Notes under the pieces: model-generated
The model's database searches: none
Seen by the model: only the letters and a program-made list of their open reading frames with translations
What the model was told of the DNA's origin: nothing
NCBI RefSeq assembly: GCF_000225705.1
Contig: NZ_JH126468.1
Coordinates: forward strand, 184,818 to 248,817
Reading direction: 5' to 3'
From: Collinsella tanakaei YIT 12063
Lineage (GTDB): Bacteria; Actinomycetota; Coriobacteriia; Coriobacteriales; Coriobacteriaceae
Length of the DNA: 64,000 nucleotides
In this document: piece after piece, positions 50,004 to 59,034 of the stretch
Layout of the letters: each line of letters opens with the position of its first letter
Position numbering within the stretch: the first letter of the stretch is position 1
Made by a program: the position numbers and the translations under genes

Positions 50004-50892
50004 GGCGAACCTCGTCCTCAAAAAGCCGGGAGACGCGCTCGCCCGCCTCATCCGCGCCAATATACCGGCAGCCAACGGCCTTGGGCTTGCCAAAGGTACC
50101 GTGGTAGTCGCTACCGCCGGTTGCAAACAGGCCGTATTCCGCCGCGACCCGGCGGGCGCGCTCGACATCTGCCAAGCTGTGATCCGGATGGTGCACCTCT
50201 ATACCCTGAAGGCCCGCGCGCACCAACCCCGGCACCGCGGCCCAAGAATCCATCTGGCCCGGATGCGCCAACACGGCGACACCGCCCTGCTCGCGGATCG
50301 CACGAACCGCATCTTCCGCCGCAGGGTAGTCGACGGTGCGGTCGGCGATACCACCGCCTTTGAAAAGGCGCTTCACGCACGCCTGGTGTCGCTCGTCCGC
50401 ATTGGGCAGATGCGAAAACGCCTCCATAAGATGCTGCCGATAAAAGCCCGTGCTGCGAGATCCCACGCCGATGGCCTCGTCTAGCGATAGCTCGCGACCG
50501 TCAAACGTCTCACCGGCGCGCATAATGGTCCACGCCTGCCACAGCGACAACTGCGTGCGGGCGAAAAGCGTGGCGTCCACCATACGCTCAAGCGGGCCGT
50601 CGCCGGCGGGCGTGGCTTCAAGGCCGTACGCCAGCACGTGCAACTTGTGCCCCGTTGCGGGATCCATGGCAGACACCTCAACACCCGCCAACACGGGCAC
50701 GGCAGCACCGCGGGCGGCGGCGCGAATGGACGAAAGCTGGCGCAGGCAATCGTGATCGGTCACGGCGATGCCCGCCAGCCGCATACCTTGAGCGGCAGCG
50801 ATCAGCCCTTCGACCGTCTCCGACCCATCTGAATACACGCTATGCATATGTAGGTCGAGCGTTCCCGCCGGACTACCGTATTCCATCGCCAT
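49996..50892 (-). CDS. phnPP: PHP-domain cyclic phosphate dihydrolase, PhnPP type
   Basis: This 298-residue PHP-family metal phosphoesterase has DLHMHSVYSDGSET (HxH), AVTDHD, GVEVSA, VLAHPGQ, EVHHPDHS and GGSDYHG, which supply the trinuclear metal ligands. As the last gene of a phn operon it matches Eggerthella lenta Elen0235. That enzyme opens 5-phosphoribosyl 1,2-cyclic phosphate and then removes the phosphate, replacing the beta-lactamase-fold PhnP of E. coli. GGGGAGG precedes the ATG (MAMEYGSP). It follows phnL by 81 bp. Specificity is inferred from context and family. Confidence 0.85.
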   Translation of the reverse strand: MAMEYGSPAGTLDLHMHSVYSDGSETVEGLIAAAQGMRLAGIAVTDHDCLRQLSSIRAAARGAAVPVLAGVEVSAMDPATGHKLHVLAYGLEATPAGDGPLERMVDATLFARTQLSLWQAWTIMRAGETFDGRELSLDEAIGVGSRSTGFYRQHLMEAFSHLPNADERHQACVKRLFKGGGIADRTVDYPAAEDAVRAIREQGGVAVLAHPGQMDSWAAVPGLVRAGLQGIEVHHPDHSLADVERARRVAAEYGLFATGGSDYHGTFGKPKAVGCRYIGADEAGERVSRLFEDEVRLS

Positions 50893-50973
50893 GTGAATCC
50901 TCCCCAATCGCTTTCCAGTCACTCCCTGGGCGCCCGCCCGGCACCCCGCACAGACGGGAGCCGGTCGTCACCG

Positions 50974-51738
50974 TTATTCTGCTACAGAACTCCCCGCCAC
51001 AAACCCGCCTGCTTGCATGTTGTACTCGCGATCGCAAACGCCTTCCATAAACTCAAGGTCATGAAAGATGCCAAGCATAGTGGTACCGGACGCCTTAAGC
51101 TGCTCGATCAGCTCGCGCACCTTCGCCTTGCTGGCGTTGTCCAAACTGTCGGTAGGTTCATCCAGCAGCAAAAAGCGTGGACGACGTACCATAGCGCGGG
51201 CGATGTTCAAGCGCAGCTTCTCGCCGCCGGAAAACGTGTTGGGATACAGATCCCACAGGTTCTTGGGAAAATCGAAATGTTCCAGCATGCGCGTGGTCTC
51301 AGACTCGATCGCCTCCTCGTCCTCAAACGCCTCTGACGCGCTGGCGCGAACGATCTGGCGAGCCGTAGTGCGCGGAACGCAATCCAAAAACTGGCTGATG
51401 TAGCCAATCTCGTTATTGCGCAGGTAAATCATGCGCCGCTCATCCAGCGTCGCCAAGTCGACCACGCCAAACGCAGCGGAATCATACAGGATCTTGCCAG
51501 ACTCGGGCAGATTGGTGCGGTAGATGCACTTGAGAATGGTCGATTTGCCCGAACCCGAGCGCCCCGTCACGCCCACGAACTCCCCATGGCCCACGCGCAT
51601 CGAGATGTGCTCGCAACCGCTCACGCGACGCCCGGCGGCATGCAGGGTAAACCCCTTGCTGACGTCTTGGATATCAAGCAGCGGCGTTGAGGCTGGCACC
51701 GCGGCGGACGCCCCCGCAAAAGACTTCGCTCCGCTCAT
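50974..51738 (-). CDS. phnL: C-P lyase system ATP-binding protein PhnL
   Basis: This 254-residue ABC-type ATPase has Walker A GRSGSGKSTILKCIYRTNLP, where the KCIYRTNLP continuation is typical of PhnL. It has the Q-loop YISQFLDCVPR, signature FSGGEKLRLNIARA and Walker B FLLLDEPTDSLD. PhnL associates with the C-P lyase core complex together with PhnK rather than with a membrane permease. Its ATG overlaps the phnM stop (ATGA). Confidence 0.94.
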   Translation of the reverse strand: MSGAKSFAGASAAVPASTPLLDIQDVSKGFTLHAAGRRVSGCEHISMRVGHGEFVGVTGRSGSGKSTILKCIYRTNLPESGKILYDSAAFGVVDLATLDERRMIYLRNNEIGYISQFLDCVPRTTARQIVRASASEAFEDEEAIESETTRMLEHFDFPKNLWDLYPNTFSGGEKLRLNIARAMVRRPRFLLLDEPTDSLDNASKAKVRELIEQLKASGTTMLGIFHDLEFMEGVCDREYNMQAGGFVAGSSVAE

Positions 51739-53015
51739 GCGCGCACCCCCTCGTCCACAAGCGTCTCTTCCACGGTCGCGGCATCGGTCGCGAAACGCGC
51801 GGACATGCTTGGCAGCGAAGGGTACCAGGTACGAGACACCACGCGGCCGTCGACCATTGCCATGGTGATCACCGGGTAGCTATGCTGCCCCTCCTCGACC
51901 TCGCGCACAACCAGTACGTCAGCTTTCTTGCCCTCTTCCAGGCTTCCAATTTGGTCATCTGCCGCCACGGCGCGCGCCGGGTTGATAGTGAGCATGGCAA
52001 AGGCCTCTTCAAGCGGCAGCTTAAAGGTGTGGTGCAGTACAAATGCGCTTTGCAGCATAGCGGTGGGATAGTAGTCCGAACACAGACAGCTCGCCACGCC
52101 CCCGCGAACCGCTTCGCTGGCAGACAGATTGCCAGAATGGCTCTTGCCCAGCAAGATGTTGGGCGTGCCCATCACGGTGCTCATGCCGCGACGACGCGCC
52201 TCGGCAGCGACCTCCAGACTAATGGGGAACTCCGAGATAGTGCAGCCCAGCTGCTGCATCAGTTCCAGTTTCTCTACCGTGTCGTCGTCATGGCTGGCAA
52301 CGGGCACGCCGTGCTCGCGCGCCAGGCTGGCGAGCGATGTCAGCGCGTCCAGCGTAATCTTGGGCGACTCCTCGCAAGCCTTTGCAACCTCCAGGGCGTC
52401 CTCCATAGAGAGCTCGCGGTCGCTGCGAACCGACCGGCGCCAGATCTCCAAGTCGCGATACTGGCCCTGGCCAGGCGTGTGATCCATAAAGCTCAGCTCA
52501 TCCACCTCGCCGGCGGCGATATGGCGGGCGACGTCCTCAACCACGCCCACGTTGTCGATCTCAAGACGTAAATGCAGTCGATGCCTAATAAGGTGGGCAT
52601 TGCGCCCCTCGGTGCGCTTGGATGCGGCGATCAGGGCCATGATGCGCTGCGTATTCTCCCAAGCTCGCACCGGCTTTGTGTCCATCACATCGCGCCCATA
52701 GGCAGAGAGCGAGTGGTACATGGTGGTGATGCCATGGCCCAACAGCTCGCGCTCGGCCTCAAAAAACGCCGTGGGAAAATCCATGAGAACGGTGGGGCGC
52801 GGAGAGATAACGCCCTCGATATAGTCAGAATGAATATCGACCAGGCCCGGCACCACGTAGCCGCCGTGCGCATCGATCACGCCGGCGCCGGCGCGCTCCG
52901 CCTCAAGCGTGCCCTGCTGTTGAATGGCGGCGATGCGGTCGGCATCGACCACCAGCTCGTACCCAAAGAGCAGGCGGTCCGGTTGGACGATGATACCGTT
53001 GCGAATTACATACAT
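51735..53015 (-). CDS. phnM: Alpha-D-ribose 1-methylphosphonate 5-triphosphate diphosphatase PhnM
   Basis: This 426-residue amidohydrolase-fold enzyme releases pyrophosphate from the ribosylated phosphonate triphosphate. Metal and family motifs are VDIHSDYIEGVISPRP, SFMDHTPGQGQ, PVASHDDDT and LCSDYYP, all intact. It is about 45 residues longer than E. coli PhnM (378) because of its C-terminal tail after VVDGRVVSRTWY. A GGAGGAAC site precedes the ATG. A 93-bp gap follows phnK. Confidence 0.95.
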   Translation of the reverse strand: MYVIRNGIIVQPDRLLFGYELVVDADRIAAIQQQGTLEAERAGAGVIDAHGGYVVPGLVDIHSDYIEGVISPRPTVLMDFPTAFFEAERELLGHGITTMYHSLSAYGRDVMDTKPVRAWENTQRIMALIAASKRTEGRNAHLIRHRLHLRLEIDNVGVVEDVARHIAAGEVDELSFMDHTPGQGQYRDLEIWRRSVRSDRELSMEDALEVAKACEESPKITLDALTSLASLAREHGVPVASHDDDTVEKLELMQQLGCTISEFPISLEVAAEARRRGMSTVMGTPNILLGKSHSGNLSASEAVRGGVASCLCSDYYPTAMLQSAFVLHHTFKLPLEEAFAMLTINPARAVAADDQIGSLEEGKKADVLVVREVEEGQHSYPVITMAMVDGRVVSRTWYPSLPSMSARFATDAATVEETLVDEGVRA

Positions 53016-53108
53016 GCTCTTAGTTCCTCCAAATATAGGTAGCTAAGCGTTTTGGACGATTTAAGGGGCGGGCGCCCGTACCCGGCGGCCTTTTGCGTCT
53101 CGCCCGTG

Positions 53109-54026
53109 CTACAGCAGCGAGTACACAAGCTCCTGCGTGTAGGGGTGCTGCGGGTCCTGCATCACCTGGTCGGTAAGGCCGTGCTCGATCACCCGGCCGT
53201 CCAGCATCACCATGGTGCGGTCCGCCAGCAGGCGGATGACACCCAAGTCATGACTTACCACCACCATGGAGACTCCCAGCTCGCGGCGCAGCTGCAAAAT
53301 CAAATCGAGCACGCGAGCCTGCACGGAGAGGTCGAGCCCCGTGGTGACCTCGTCCAAAAACAGCAGGGGCGGACGGTTGGAGAGCGCCTTGGCGATCTGG
53401 ACGCGCTGCTGCATGCCGCCGGAAAACGCGCGGGGCGCCTCCTGCTCGCGACGAACCGGAATGTTGACGCGCTCAAGCAGCTCGCGCCCGCGGTCGACCA
53501 TCTGCCCCACCTCGCGCGAGCCGGCGGCGATCTGCTTCTCCGCAATATTTGACAGCGCGGAGAAATTCATGCGCAGGCCCAGGTAGGGATTTTGGTACAC
53601 CATGCCAAAGATGCGGTCGCGAATATAGCGCTGCTGCTGGCGCGACACCTCGAAGCAATTGGCAGCGCCGCCGTCAAAGGCCGAGACGCGCATATCGCCC
53701 GACGTGGGCTGCTGGTCAAAATACAGGCACTGCATGAGGGTCGATTTTCCCGATCCGCTTTCGCCCACAATACCCAAGATCTCGCCGGGATGAACCTCGA
53801 GCGAAACGTCGCGCACGGCGTGCACGGTGCCGCATTTGGGGCAGATGTTGCGCTCCAGGGGAGCGTTGACGTTGCGGCAATAGTCGCAACCCTCGCCATA
53901 GCGCTTCGCCAGGTGATTAACCCGCAATACGGGATGCAGATCTTCAAATCTCCTGGTCACGGTTGCAGGCAGCTGCCGGCCCGCCGCGGCCGCGGCGCCA
54001 TTCGCGCCGTTGTGTACGTTATCCAT
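53109..54026 (-). CDS. phnK: C-P lyase system ATP-binding protein PhnK
   Basis: This 305-residue ABC ATPase has Walker [21 protein letters not shown], signature FSGGMQQRVQIAKAL and Walker B LLFLDEVTTGLD. An N-terminal region of about 45 residues contains CDYCRNVNAPLERNICPKCG, a zinc-knuckle-like CxxC pair that E. coli PhnK has only partly. It binds PhnJ in the core complex. It starts directly after the phnJ stop (TAGATG). Confidence 0.94.
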   Translation of the reverse strand: MDNVHNGANGAAAAAGRQLPATVTRRFEDLHPVLRVNHLAKRYGEGCDYCRNVNAPLERNICPKCGTVHAVRDVSLEVHPGEILGIVGESGSGKSTLMQCLYFDQQPTSGDMRVSAFDGGAANCFEVSRQQQRYIRDRIFGMVYQNPYLGLRMNFSALSNIAEKQIAAGSREVGQMVDRGRELLERVNIPVRREQEAPRAFSGGMQQRVQIAKALSNRPPLLFLDEVTTGLDLSVQARVLDLILQLRRELGVSMVVVSHDLGVIRLLADRTMVMLDGRVIEHGLTDQVMQDPQHPYTQELVYSLL

Positions 54027-54881
54027 CTATGCGCGCCCGCCTTCCCTGTGGTGTGCAACGTGGTTAGAGCAATAGTCGGTATCAGAGCACTGCCATGCGG
54101 GCTCGCCGGTGGCGGGGTCCACGGTCTGCGTCATGAACACGCCCGTGGCACCGCACACGCAGCATCGCTTGCCCTCAAAGTCCTCGCGCACAAACGGGTA
54201 GTCGTCAAAGGCGAGCGACTCCACCTTGGTGTGGGGCGGCACGGCGTAGATTTTCTTCTCGCGGCCGGCGCCAAACAAAAAGAGGTTGTCAGCATTGTTA
54301 AGGCGGCCGTTGTCGTAGCGCGGAATGGGGCTGGGCGCCATAACGTAGCGCCCGTTCACCATCACAGGATGGTCTGCGCCGGTAGTGGTTGTTCCGTATC
54401 GCACAATCTGTTCAAACAGCTCTAGGTAGGCGCCGGTGTACTCCGCTTCCGCGTGCAGGCGGCGCGTCACGGTCTCGCGCGGCTCATAGGTGCGCAGCGG
54501 CTCGGGCGTGGGCACCTGCAGCACCATAAGCTGGTCGCGGGTAAGCGGGCGCTCGGGTATGCGGTGGCGACTCTGAATAAGCGTGGCCTCCTGCGTTGAC
54601 GTGGTGGTCGCAACTCCGGTGGTCTGCTGCACCAACGTACGGATAGACACCGCGTTGACGCTTGCGTCCGAGCCCTGGTCGATCACCTTGAGCACATCGG
54701 CAGGACCGATGCAAGACAACGTCACCTGCAGACCGCCCGTACCCCAGCCGCGCCCAATGGGCATCTCACGGCTGGCGAAAGGCACCTGGTAGCCGGGGAT
54801 GGCCACCGCCTTGAGGATCGCGCGGCGGATCTCGCGCTTGGAACCCTCGTCCAAAAACGCAAAGTTGTAGCTATTTTGCAT
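54027..54881 (-). CDS. phnJ: Carbon-phosphorus lyase catalytic subunit PhnJ (radical SAM)
   Basis: This 284-residue radical SAM enzyme breaks the C-P bond of 5-phosphoribosyl 1-phosphonate, giving a hydrocarbon and the 1,2-cyclic phosphate. The unusual cluster motif near the C-terminus is intact: C240-x2-C243, C265 and C271 in CCVCGATG and WQCSDTDYC. They correspond to C241, C244, C266 and C272 of the E. coli enzyme. NFAFLDEGSKREIRRAILKAVAIPGYQVPFASREMP is the expected N-terminus. It overlaps the phnI end by 11 bp. Confidence 0.97.
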   Translation of the reverse strand: MQNSYNFAFLDEGSKREIRRAILKAVAIPGYQVPFASREMPIGRGWGTGGLQVTLSCIGPADVLKVIDQGSDASVNAVSIRTLVQQTTGVATTTSTQEATLIQSRHRIPERPLTRDQLMVLQVPTPEPLRTYEPRETVTRRLHAEAEYTGAYLELFEQIVRYGTTTTGADHPVMVNGRYVMAPSPIPRYDNGRLNNADNLFLFGAGREKKIYAVPPHTKVESLAFDDYPFVREDFEGKRCCVCGATGVFMTQTVDPATGEPAWQCSDTDYCSNHVAHHREGGRA

Positions 54882-56019
54882 GGGCGACCTCGTTTTGAAG
54901 ATCTTGCGCCGGGCCGCCGTTGCGCCTGGAACGCAAGGCGGAATCCAGCTTGCTTTGGAACGTGACGTAGTGGGGCAGCTTAAGATGGCTGATAAAGCCC
55001 GTGGCCTCCACCCCGTCTATATGGGTAAGAACAAATTCCTGGTCCTGCGTGGGGTAGCGCACATCATCTGCCCGCAGGCTGTGATCAAGCACGCTCATGG
55101 CGATCGCCTTGCTCTCATCCCCGCCCATTACCAGGCCATAGCCCACGTCGAGCGAGCTTACGTGGCGGCCATCGACCACTTCGTCAGAGACAATGAGGCT
55201 TTCCACCTCAACTACGGGGATGCTTCCCAGGTAATAGGCGTCATCCTCGCTTGCCGCGTCCGAGTCCGCAGACGCGATGGTCACCGGCACATCTCCGCGA
55301 CGCAGCTCCCCCACCGTTGGATGCGACAGGCCAAAACCGCGAATCGCCGCATAGCCTATGGCGACCACCGCCTGCGTGAGCCCGCGCGTGAGCGCTTGCA
55401 GCACCACGCTGCGGGGAGCGGGAAACGCCAGCGGCGTCTTGGTAATGTCCACGGGCTCCGTATCATCCTGCTCAAAGGTGGGAGTCATCCCAATATGGCG
55501 CAGATAATCCAACACCTTGGGCACAGCCTCTAGCGATTCCTCGCCCACAGGCGGCGCCACCTGCTCAAGGCGCTCCCGCAAAACCCGAGCGGTCTCGCGC
55601 AGGTCACCATCGTCCTCATCCGCAATGCCAAAATCAATCAGTCGATGACTGTAGTCACGCGTGGCACCCAGCACCTGGCCGCCCTCTATGTCCTTGAACG
55701 CCGCGGAGATGCGACGGTTCACGCGCATGCAGCCGGTATCGATGGTGCGCGAGGTATACAGGCGCTCCAGCGTGGAACGGTAGGCTCGGACCAGAAAGAC
55801 GGCTTCTTCGACCGATCCTCGCGCCTGCTTTACCGCAAGCGCCGCGATATCCGGCGCCCACAGCGAGCCCTCGCTCATAACCTGCTCGACCAAACACGGC
55901 AAGCTGCGAGCGACGTCGTCTGCATCCAGCGCGCGGTGCGTCGAGACTCGCTGCAGCTCAAGCAGGTCAAGCGACGCCGCAATTGCCTGCTCGCCCCCGC
56001 TCACCGCTACATATCCCAT
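54871..56019 (-). CDS. phnI: C-P lyase complex subunit PhnI
   Basis: This 382-residue protein is the nucleosidase-like subunit that, with PhnG, PhnH and PhnL, attaches phosphonate to the ribose triphosphate of ATP. The N-terminus MGYVAVSGGEQAI is characteristic, as are MSEGSLWAPDIAALAVKQARGSVEEAVFLVRAYRSTL and the C-terminal LDHSLRADDVRYPTQDQEFVLTHIDGVEATGFISHLKLPHYVTFQSKL. The ATG at MGYVAV follows GGGGG; a TTG two codons upstream is also in frame. It overlaps phnH by 13 bp. Confidence 0.96.
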   Translation of the reverse strand: MGYVAVSGGEQAIAASLDLLELQRVSTHRALDADDVARSLPCLVEQVMSEGSLWAPDIAALAVKQARGSVEEAVFLVRAYRSTLERLYTSRTIDTGCMRVNRRISAAFKDIEGGQVLGATRDYSHRLIDFGIADEDDGDLRETARVLRERLEQVAPPVGEESLEAVPKVLDYLRHIGMTPTFEQDDTEPVDITKTPLAFPAPRSVVLQALTRGLTQAVVAIGYAAIRGFGLSHPTVGELRRGDVPVTIASADSDAASEDDAYYLGSIPVVEVESLIVSDEVVDGRHVSSLDVGYGLVMGGDESKAIAMSVLDHSLRADDVRYPTQDQEFVLTHIDGVEATGFISHLKLPHYVTFQSKLDSALRSRRNGGPAQDLQNEVAHAK

Positions 56020-56780
56020 GAACAACCCCCATCTTCAAGCGCGCCTGCGCACTCGATTGCACTGGACCGCGGAATCGCGATCACGTGGCCCGCGCCGTCG
56101 ACCAGCACCACATCGATTCCGCAGGGAAACTCATCCTCACGTTCCACGCGCGCCCGCAGCACGTCGCCGCGGTCGCAGGCGATAACGGCGGACCCGTCAA
56201 CGCCCGGGCCCGTTATGCGCCACTCCGTGGCAGCTTGAGCGCTTGCGACCGCCGCCGCCACGGATCCCGGCTCGCCATACTGGTCTGGCGCGACGTGAGA
56301 AGCGTTGGACGAGGAGCCCGTGACGGTCCCATCGCGCCCGCGCCCCAGCAAGGTCGAGCACTCGACAATGCACGTCGCCCCCAGGTGCGGGGCTTCAAGC
56401 GTTCCGGCCGTCACGCCCTGCACGCACGCGGCCGCCACGTCTCCGCGAACGCTCACGGGAACAACCACGTAGGCGGCGCTGCGTTGGTCGCGAGCGCACG
56501 CATGGAACCGACGCACCAGCAAACGCTCCGCGCGCGTCCCCTCCTCGCCCGTCACCGCCAGGCTTGTTGCAGAATCCAGCAACGCATCCGCCAGCAGCAT
56601 GGTCGCCGGCATCAACCCCGCGCGCGCCGCTAGCGCGGCCTCATCCGCCAGGCCGAAAAGCCGCTGCACCTCACCGGGACGAGCCATGGCGTCGAGCAGC
56701 ACCCTAAAGGTTGCCTGCAGCCTAAAAGCCTGCTGATCGGCATCCGCGTTGCGCTCAAAGCGCGCCGTAGAAGTTGTCAT
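56007..56780 (-). CDS. phnH: C-P lyase complex subunit PhnH
   Basis: This 257-residue PhnH is longer than the E. coli protein (194). Conserved parts are QQAFRLQATFRVLLDAMARPGEVQRL near the N-terminus and REDEFPCGIDVVLVDGAGHVIAIPRSS near the C-terminus. The family is PLP-transferase-like in fold but non-enzymatic and is required for the ribosylation step. The extra residues lie in the middle (GEEGTRAERLL and SNASHVAPDQYGEP). The ATG overlaps the phnG stop (ATGA). Confidence 0.93.
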   Translation of the reverse strand: MTTSTARFERNADADQQAFRLQATFRVLLDAMARPGEVQRLFGLADEAALAARAGLMPATMLLADALLDSATSLAVTGEEGTRAERLLVRRFHACARDQRSAAYVVVPVSVRGDVAAACVQGVTAGTLEAPHLGATCIVECSTLLGRGRDGTVTGSSSNASHVAPDQYGEPGSVAAAVASAQAATEWRITGPGVDGSAVIACDRGDVLRARVEREDEFPCGIDVVLVDGAGHVIAIPRSSAIECAGALEDGGCSWDM

Positions 56781-57256
56781 TTCGCCACCGCCTGCACGCT
56801 CATGTCCTGTCCTCCCATTTCATCGAACGCCACGCGAGAGGCAAGCGTTTGCGCATCCTGCGCAGAGCGCGCCTCACACAGGCTGTGCCAAGCGTTTTCT
56901 ATGTACTGCTCAAGCTGGATGCGGCACTCCAGGGAACCCGGCAGCGCGCATGCCGCGTCTATAACGGCGAGGCTGTAGGCCAGGCCCTCGTCCACGCCAA
57001 GCACCGCGCCCAAGCCTTCGGCCTCTTGACCCGCACCGGGACCGCTTACGAGCACACGGCATTCCGTCATGAGGGCCTCGCCCATATAGAAGCGAGAGCA
57101 GCGGGCCGTGTCGCGGACCTCGCACATCACCAAACCCTGGCGCGGGGCGGACAGCACCTCGACGCGAAGCTGCTCCTCGATCATGCGCGCCAGCTTGGCC
57201 GCCAACAAAGGGTCGCCCTCAACAAGCGCTTCGGTCCGTTTTCTCCTGCTAATCAC
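56777..57256 (-). CDS. phnG: C-P lyase complex subunit PhnG
   Basis: This 159-residue protein carries the PhnG pattern GLVMCEVRDTARCSRFYMGEALMTECRVLV followed by LGVDEGLAYSLAVIDAA. It is the small subunit of the PhnGHIJ core. The GTG at ISRRKRTEAL is chosen because GAAAGGGGACC lies just before it and the N-terminus then matches the family length of about 150. The frame extends 18 codons upstream without support. Confidence 0.92.
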   Translation of the reverse strand: MISRRKRTEALVEGDPLLAAKLARMIEEQLRVEVLSAPRQGLVMCEVRDTARCSRFYMGEALMTECRVLVSGPGAGQEAEGLGAVLGVDEGLAYSLAVIDAACALPGSLECRIQLEQYIENAWHSLCEARSAQDAQTLASRVAFDEMGGQDMSVQAVAK

Positions 57257-57319
57257 GCGGTCCCCTTTCATAAGGATTGCCCGTGCACAACGGCAACTGC
57301 GGCCGCACAAGCGTTATTA

Positions 57320-58198
57320 CTAGTCGTTGATGATGTAGCGCCGACGCAGGCGCACCGAGACAAGCTCCAGCGCAAACGCCACCAAGATACACACGTAGAC
57401 GATCACGCCCACCTCATGCAGGTTGTAATAGCGCGTGCCGGCTTGGTACAGCTGAAAACCAATCCCGCCCGCGCCTGCAAACGCGCCCACGGCGACCGCG
57501 TTGGTAAAGTTGATCTCAAAGCGAATGAACGTCCAACTCAACAACTTGGTAATAGTGCCCGGCAGCACTGCCTGGAACACGGTTTGCCAAAAGCCGGCGC
57601 CGCTCGCGCGCAGCGCTTCGATCACGCCGCCGTCGATCTCCTCGAAACTCTCCGAATAGCTCTTGGTGAGATAGGCAATGGAGTGCAGCGAGATGCCCAA
57701 GACGGCGGCCTCCGACCCCAAGCCGATCGCCACGGTAAACACCAGCACCCACAGGATGGTGGGGATGGCGCGGATAACCGCAACCACGGCCTTAACCGCG
57801 TTGGAAACCGCGGGGCTGGACAGATTCTCGCTTGCCGCCAAAGCAAGCAAAAACGAGACCACGGCGGAAAGCAGCGTGCACACCACGGTAACCGCCAACG
57901 TGATGACCGTGCTTTGCGCCACGGTTTCCCAGGTAAAGTGACTTGCTCCGTACGGCGGGTCGAGAGCGGGCTGCAAGAACATGGCCCTAGCGTCCGCCAG
58001 CGCCTGCAGCGCCGCCCGGCCCAAGTCCACCGCTCCATACTGCATGCGCGCAAATGTAAGCACCGTAAGCACCGCCAACACCGCAAGGGTGATGGGAATG
58101 GCGCGGTTGGCGCCTTTGGACGAGGACGTGCGCAGGCGCCCGCGAGCGTCGCGCTCGACCACGGCCGCCGCCGATTGCGTGAGTTGCATGCCCGCCAT
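57320..58198 (-). CDS. phnE: Phosphonate ABC transporter permease PhnE (second copy)
   Basis: This 292-residue inner-membrane permease has about six helices and the EAA-loop region SYSESFEEIDGGVIEALRASGAGFWQTVFQAVLPG. Tandem phnE genes are common in phosphonate and phosphite uptake operons, and the two form a heterodimeric channel. Its ATG overlaps the first permease's stop (TAATG). A 63-bp gap precedes phnG. Confidence 0.92.
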   Translation of the reverse strand: MAGMQLTQSAAAVVERDARGRLRTSSSKGANRAIPITLAVLAVLTVLTFARMQYGAVDLGRAALQALADARAMFLQPALDPPYGASHFTWETVAQSTVITLAVTVVCTLLSAVVSFLLALAASENLSSPAVSNAVKAVVAVIRAIPTILWVLVFTVAIGLGSEAAVLGISLHSIAYLTKSYSESFEEIDGGVIEALRASGAGFWQTVFQAVLPGTITKLLSWTFIRFEINFTNAVAVGAFAGAGGIGFQLYQAGTRYYNLHEVGVIVYVCILVAFALELVSVRLRRRYIIND

Positions 58199-59034
58199 TA
58201 GATCATCGACCTCCTCGCCACGTTTGAGACGGCCTCGATCGCCAGCACCAAGACGATGGTCAGCACAATGACCAACCCGGCGCAGTCATAGCGAAACGAG
58301 TTGTAGTACAGCTGGAACACAAAACCAATGCCCGTGCCCGTAAGCAGGCCAATCAGCGTTGCGGACCTAATGTTGGTCTCGACCATATAAAGCATCCAGC
58401 TCATAAGGTCCGCCGCGGCGAGCGGCAAGCCCGCCTGAAACACCACGTGCCAAAAACTCGCACCGCACGCCCGCAGAGCCTCAACGGGTCCCGTGGGAAT
58501 CTCGTCAAATGTATCTAAAAAGAAGCGCGTAAGCTGGCCAAACGTGGTAAGGAACAGAGCCAAAAACCCAGTGAACTCGTTTTGCTTGAACGAGAGGAGG
58601 AGAAGCAGCGCCCATGCGACCATGGGGACGTTGCGCACCACGCTTGCAAAGGCGCGAATGATACCGCGAACCGGCCCCCACTCCACGCCGACGGTGCGCG
58701 ATCCAAGCACGGCCAAGACTATGCCCAAAATAGCAGCGATCACCGTCGCCGCCACGGAATCGAGCACAGTGGAGACCGTCTGCTCCAACACGTAGCCAAG
58801 CTCGCCCAAAGAAGATGCCGTGGGCATAAAGTTCTGCAGCATCCATGCAAGCGCGGCGGGCACGGACGTCAACGCGTAGGCCAAGCTGAAGTCGCAGATA
58901 GAGGCACCCAGCTGGAACACCGCCACGGCAAGCGCTACGCCGCCGATGGTGATGAGCTGACGGCGGCGAAACCACCCTAGATCAACGGAAGCGCGCGAGC
59001 AGGCGCTTGGGCACGCGGCATCGACGGTACTCAT
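58198..59034 (-). CDS. phnE: Phosphonate ABC transporter permease PhnE (first copy)
   Basis: This 278-residue paralogue of the next gene has the EAA-like loop FFLDTFDEIPTGPVEALRACGASFWHVVFQAGLP and six or so helices. Its ATG overlaps the phnC stop (ATGA). With the neighbouring permease, PhnC and PhnD it forms the phosphonate importer. Confidence 0.92.
   Translation of the reverse strand: MSTVDAACPSACSRASVDLGWFRRRQLITIGGVALAVAVFQLGASICDFSLAYALTSVPAALAWMLQNFMPTASSLGELGYVLEQTVSTVLDSVAATVIAAILGIVLAVLGSRTVGVEWGPVRGIIRAFASVVRNVPMVAWALLLLLSFKQNEFTGFLALFLTTFGQLTRFFLDTFDEIPTGPVEALRACGASFWHVVFQAGLPLAAADLMSWMLYMVETNIRSATLIGLLTGTGIGFVFQLYYNSFRYDCAGLVIVLTIVLVLAIEAVSNVARRSMI

Noticed and set aside
56774-58201. 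475-codon open frame on the plus strand
   Set aside because: It is antisense to phnG and phnE; low-complexity His/Gln/Arg sequence typical of shadow frames.
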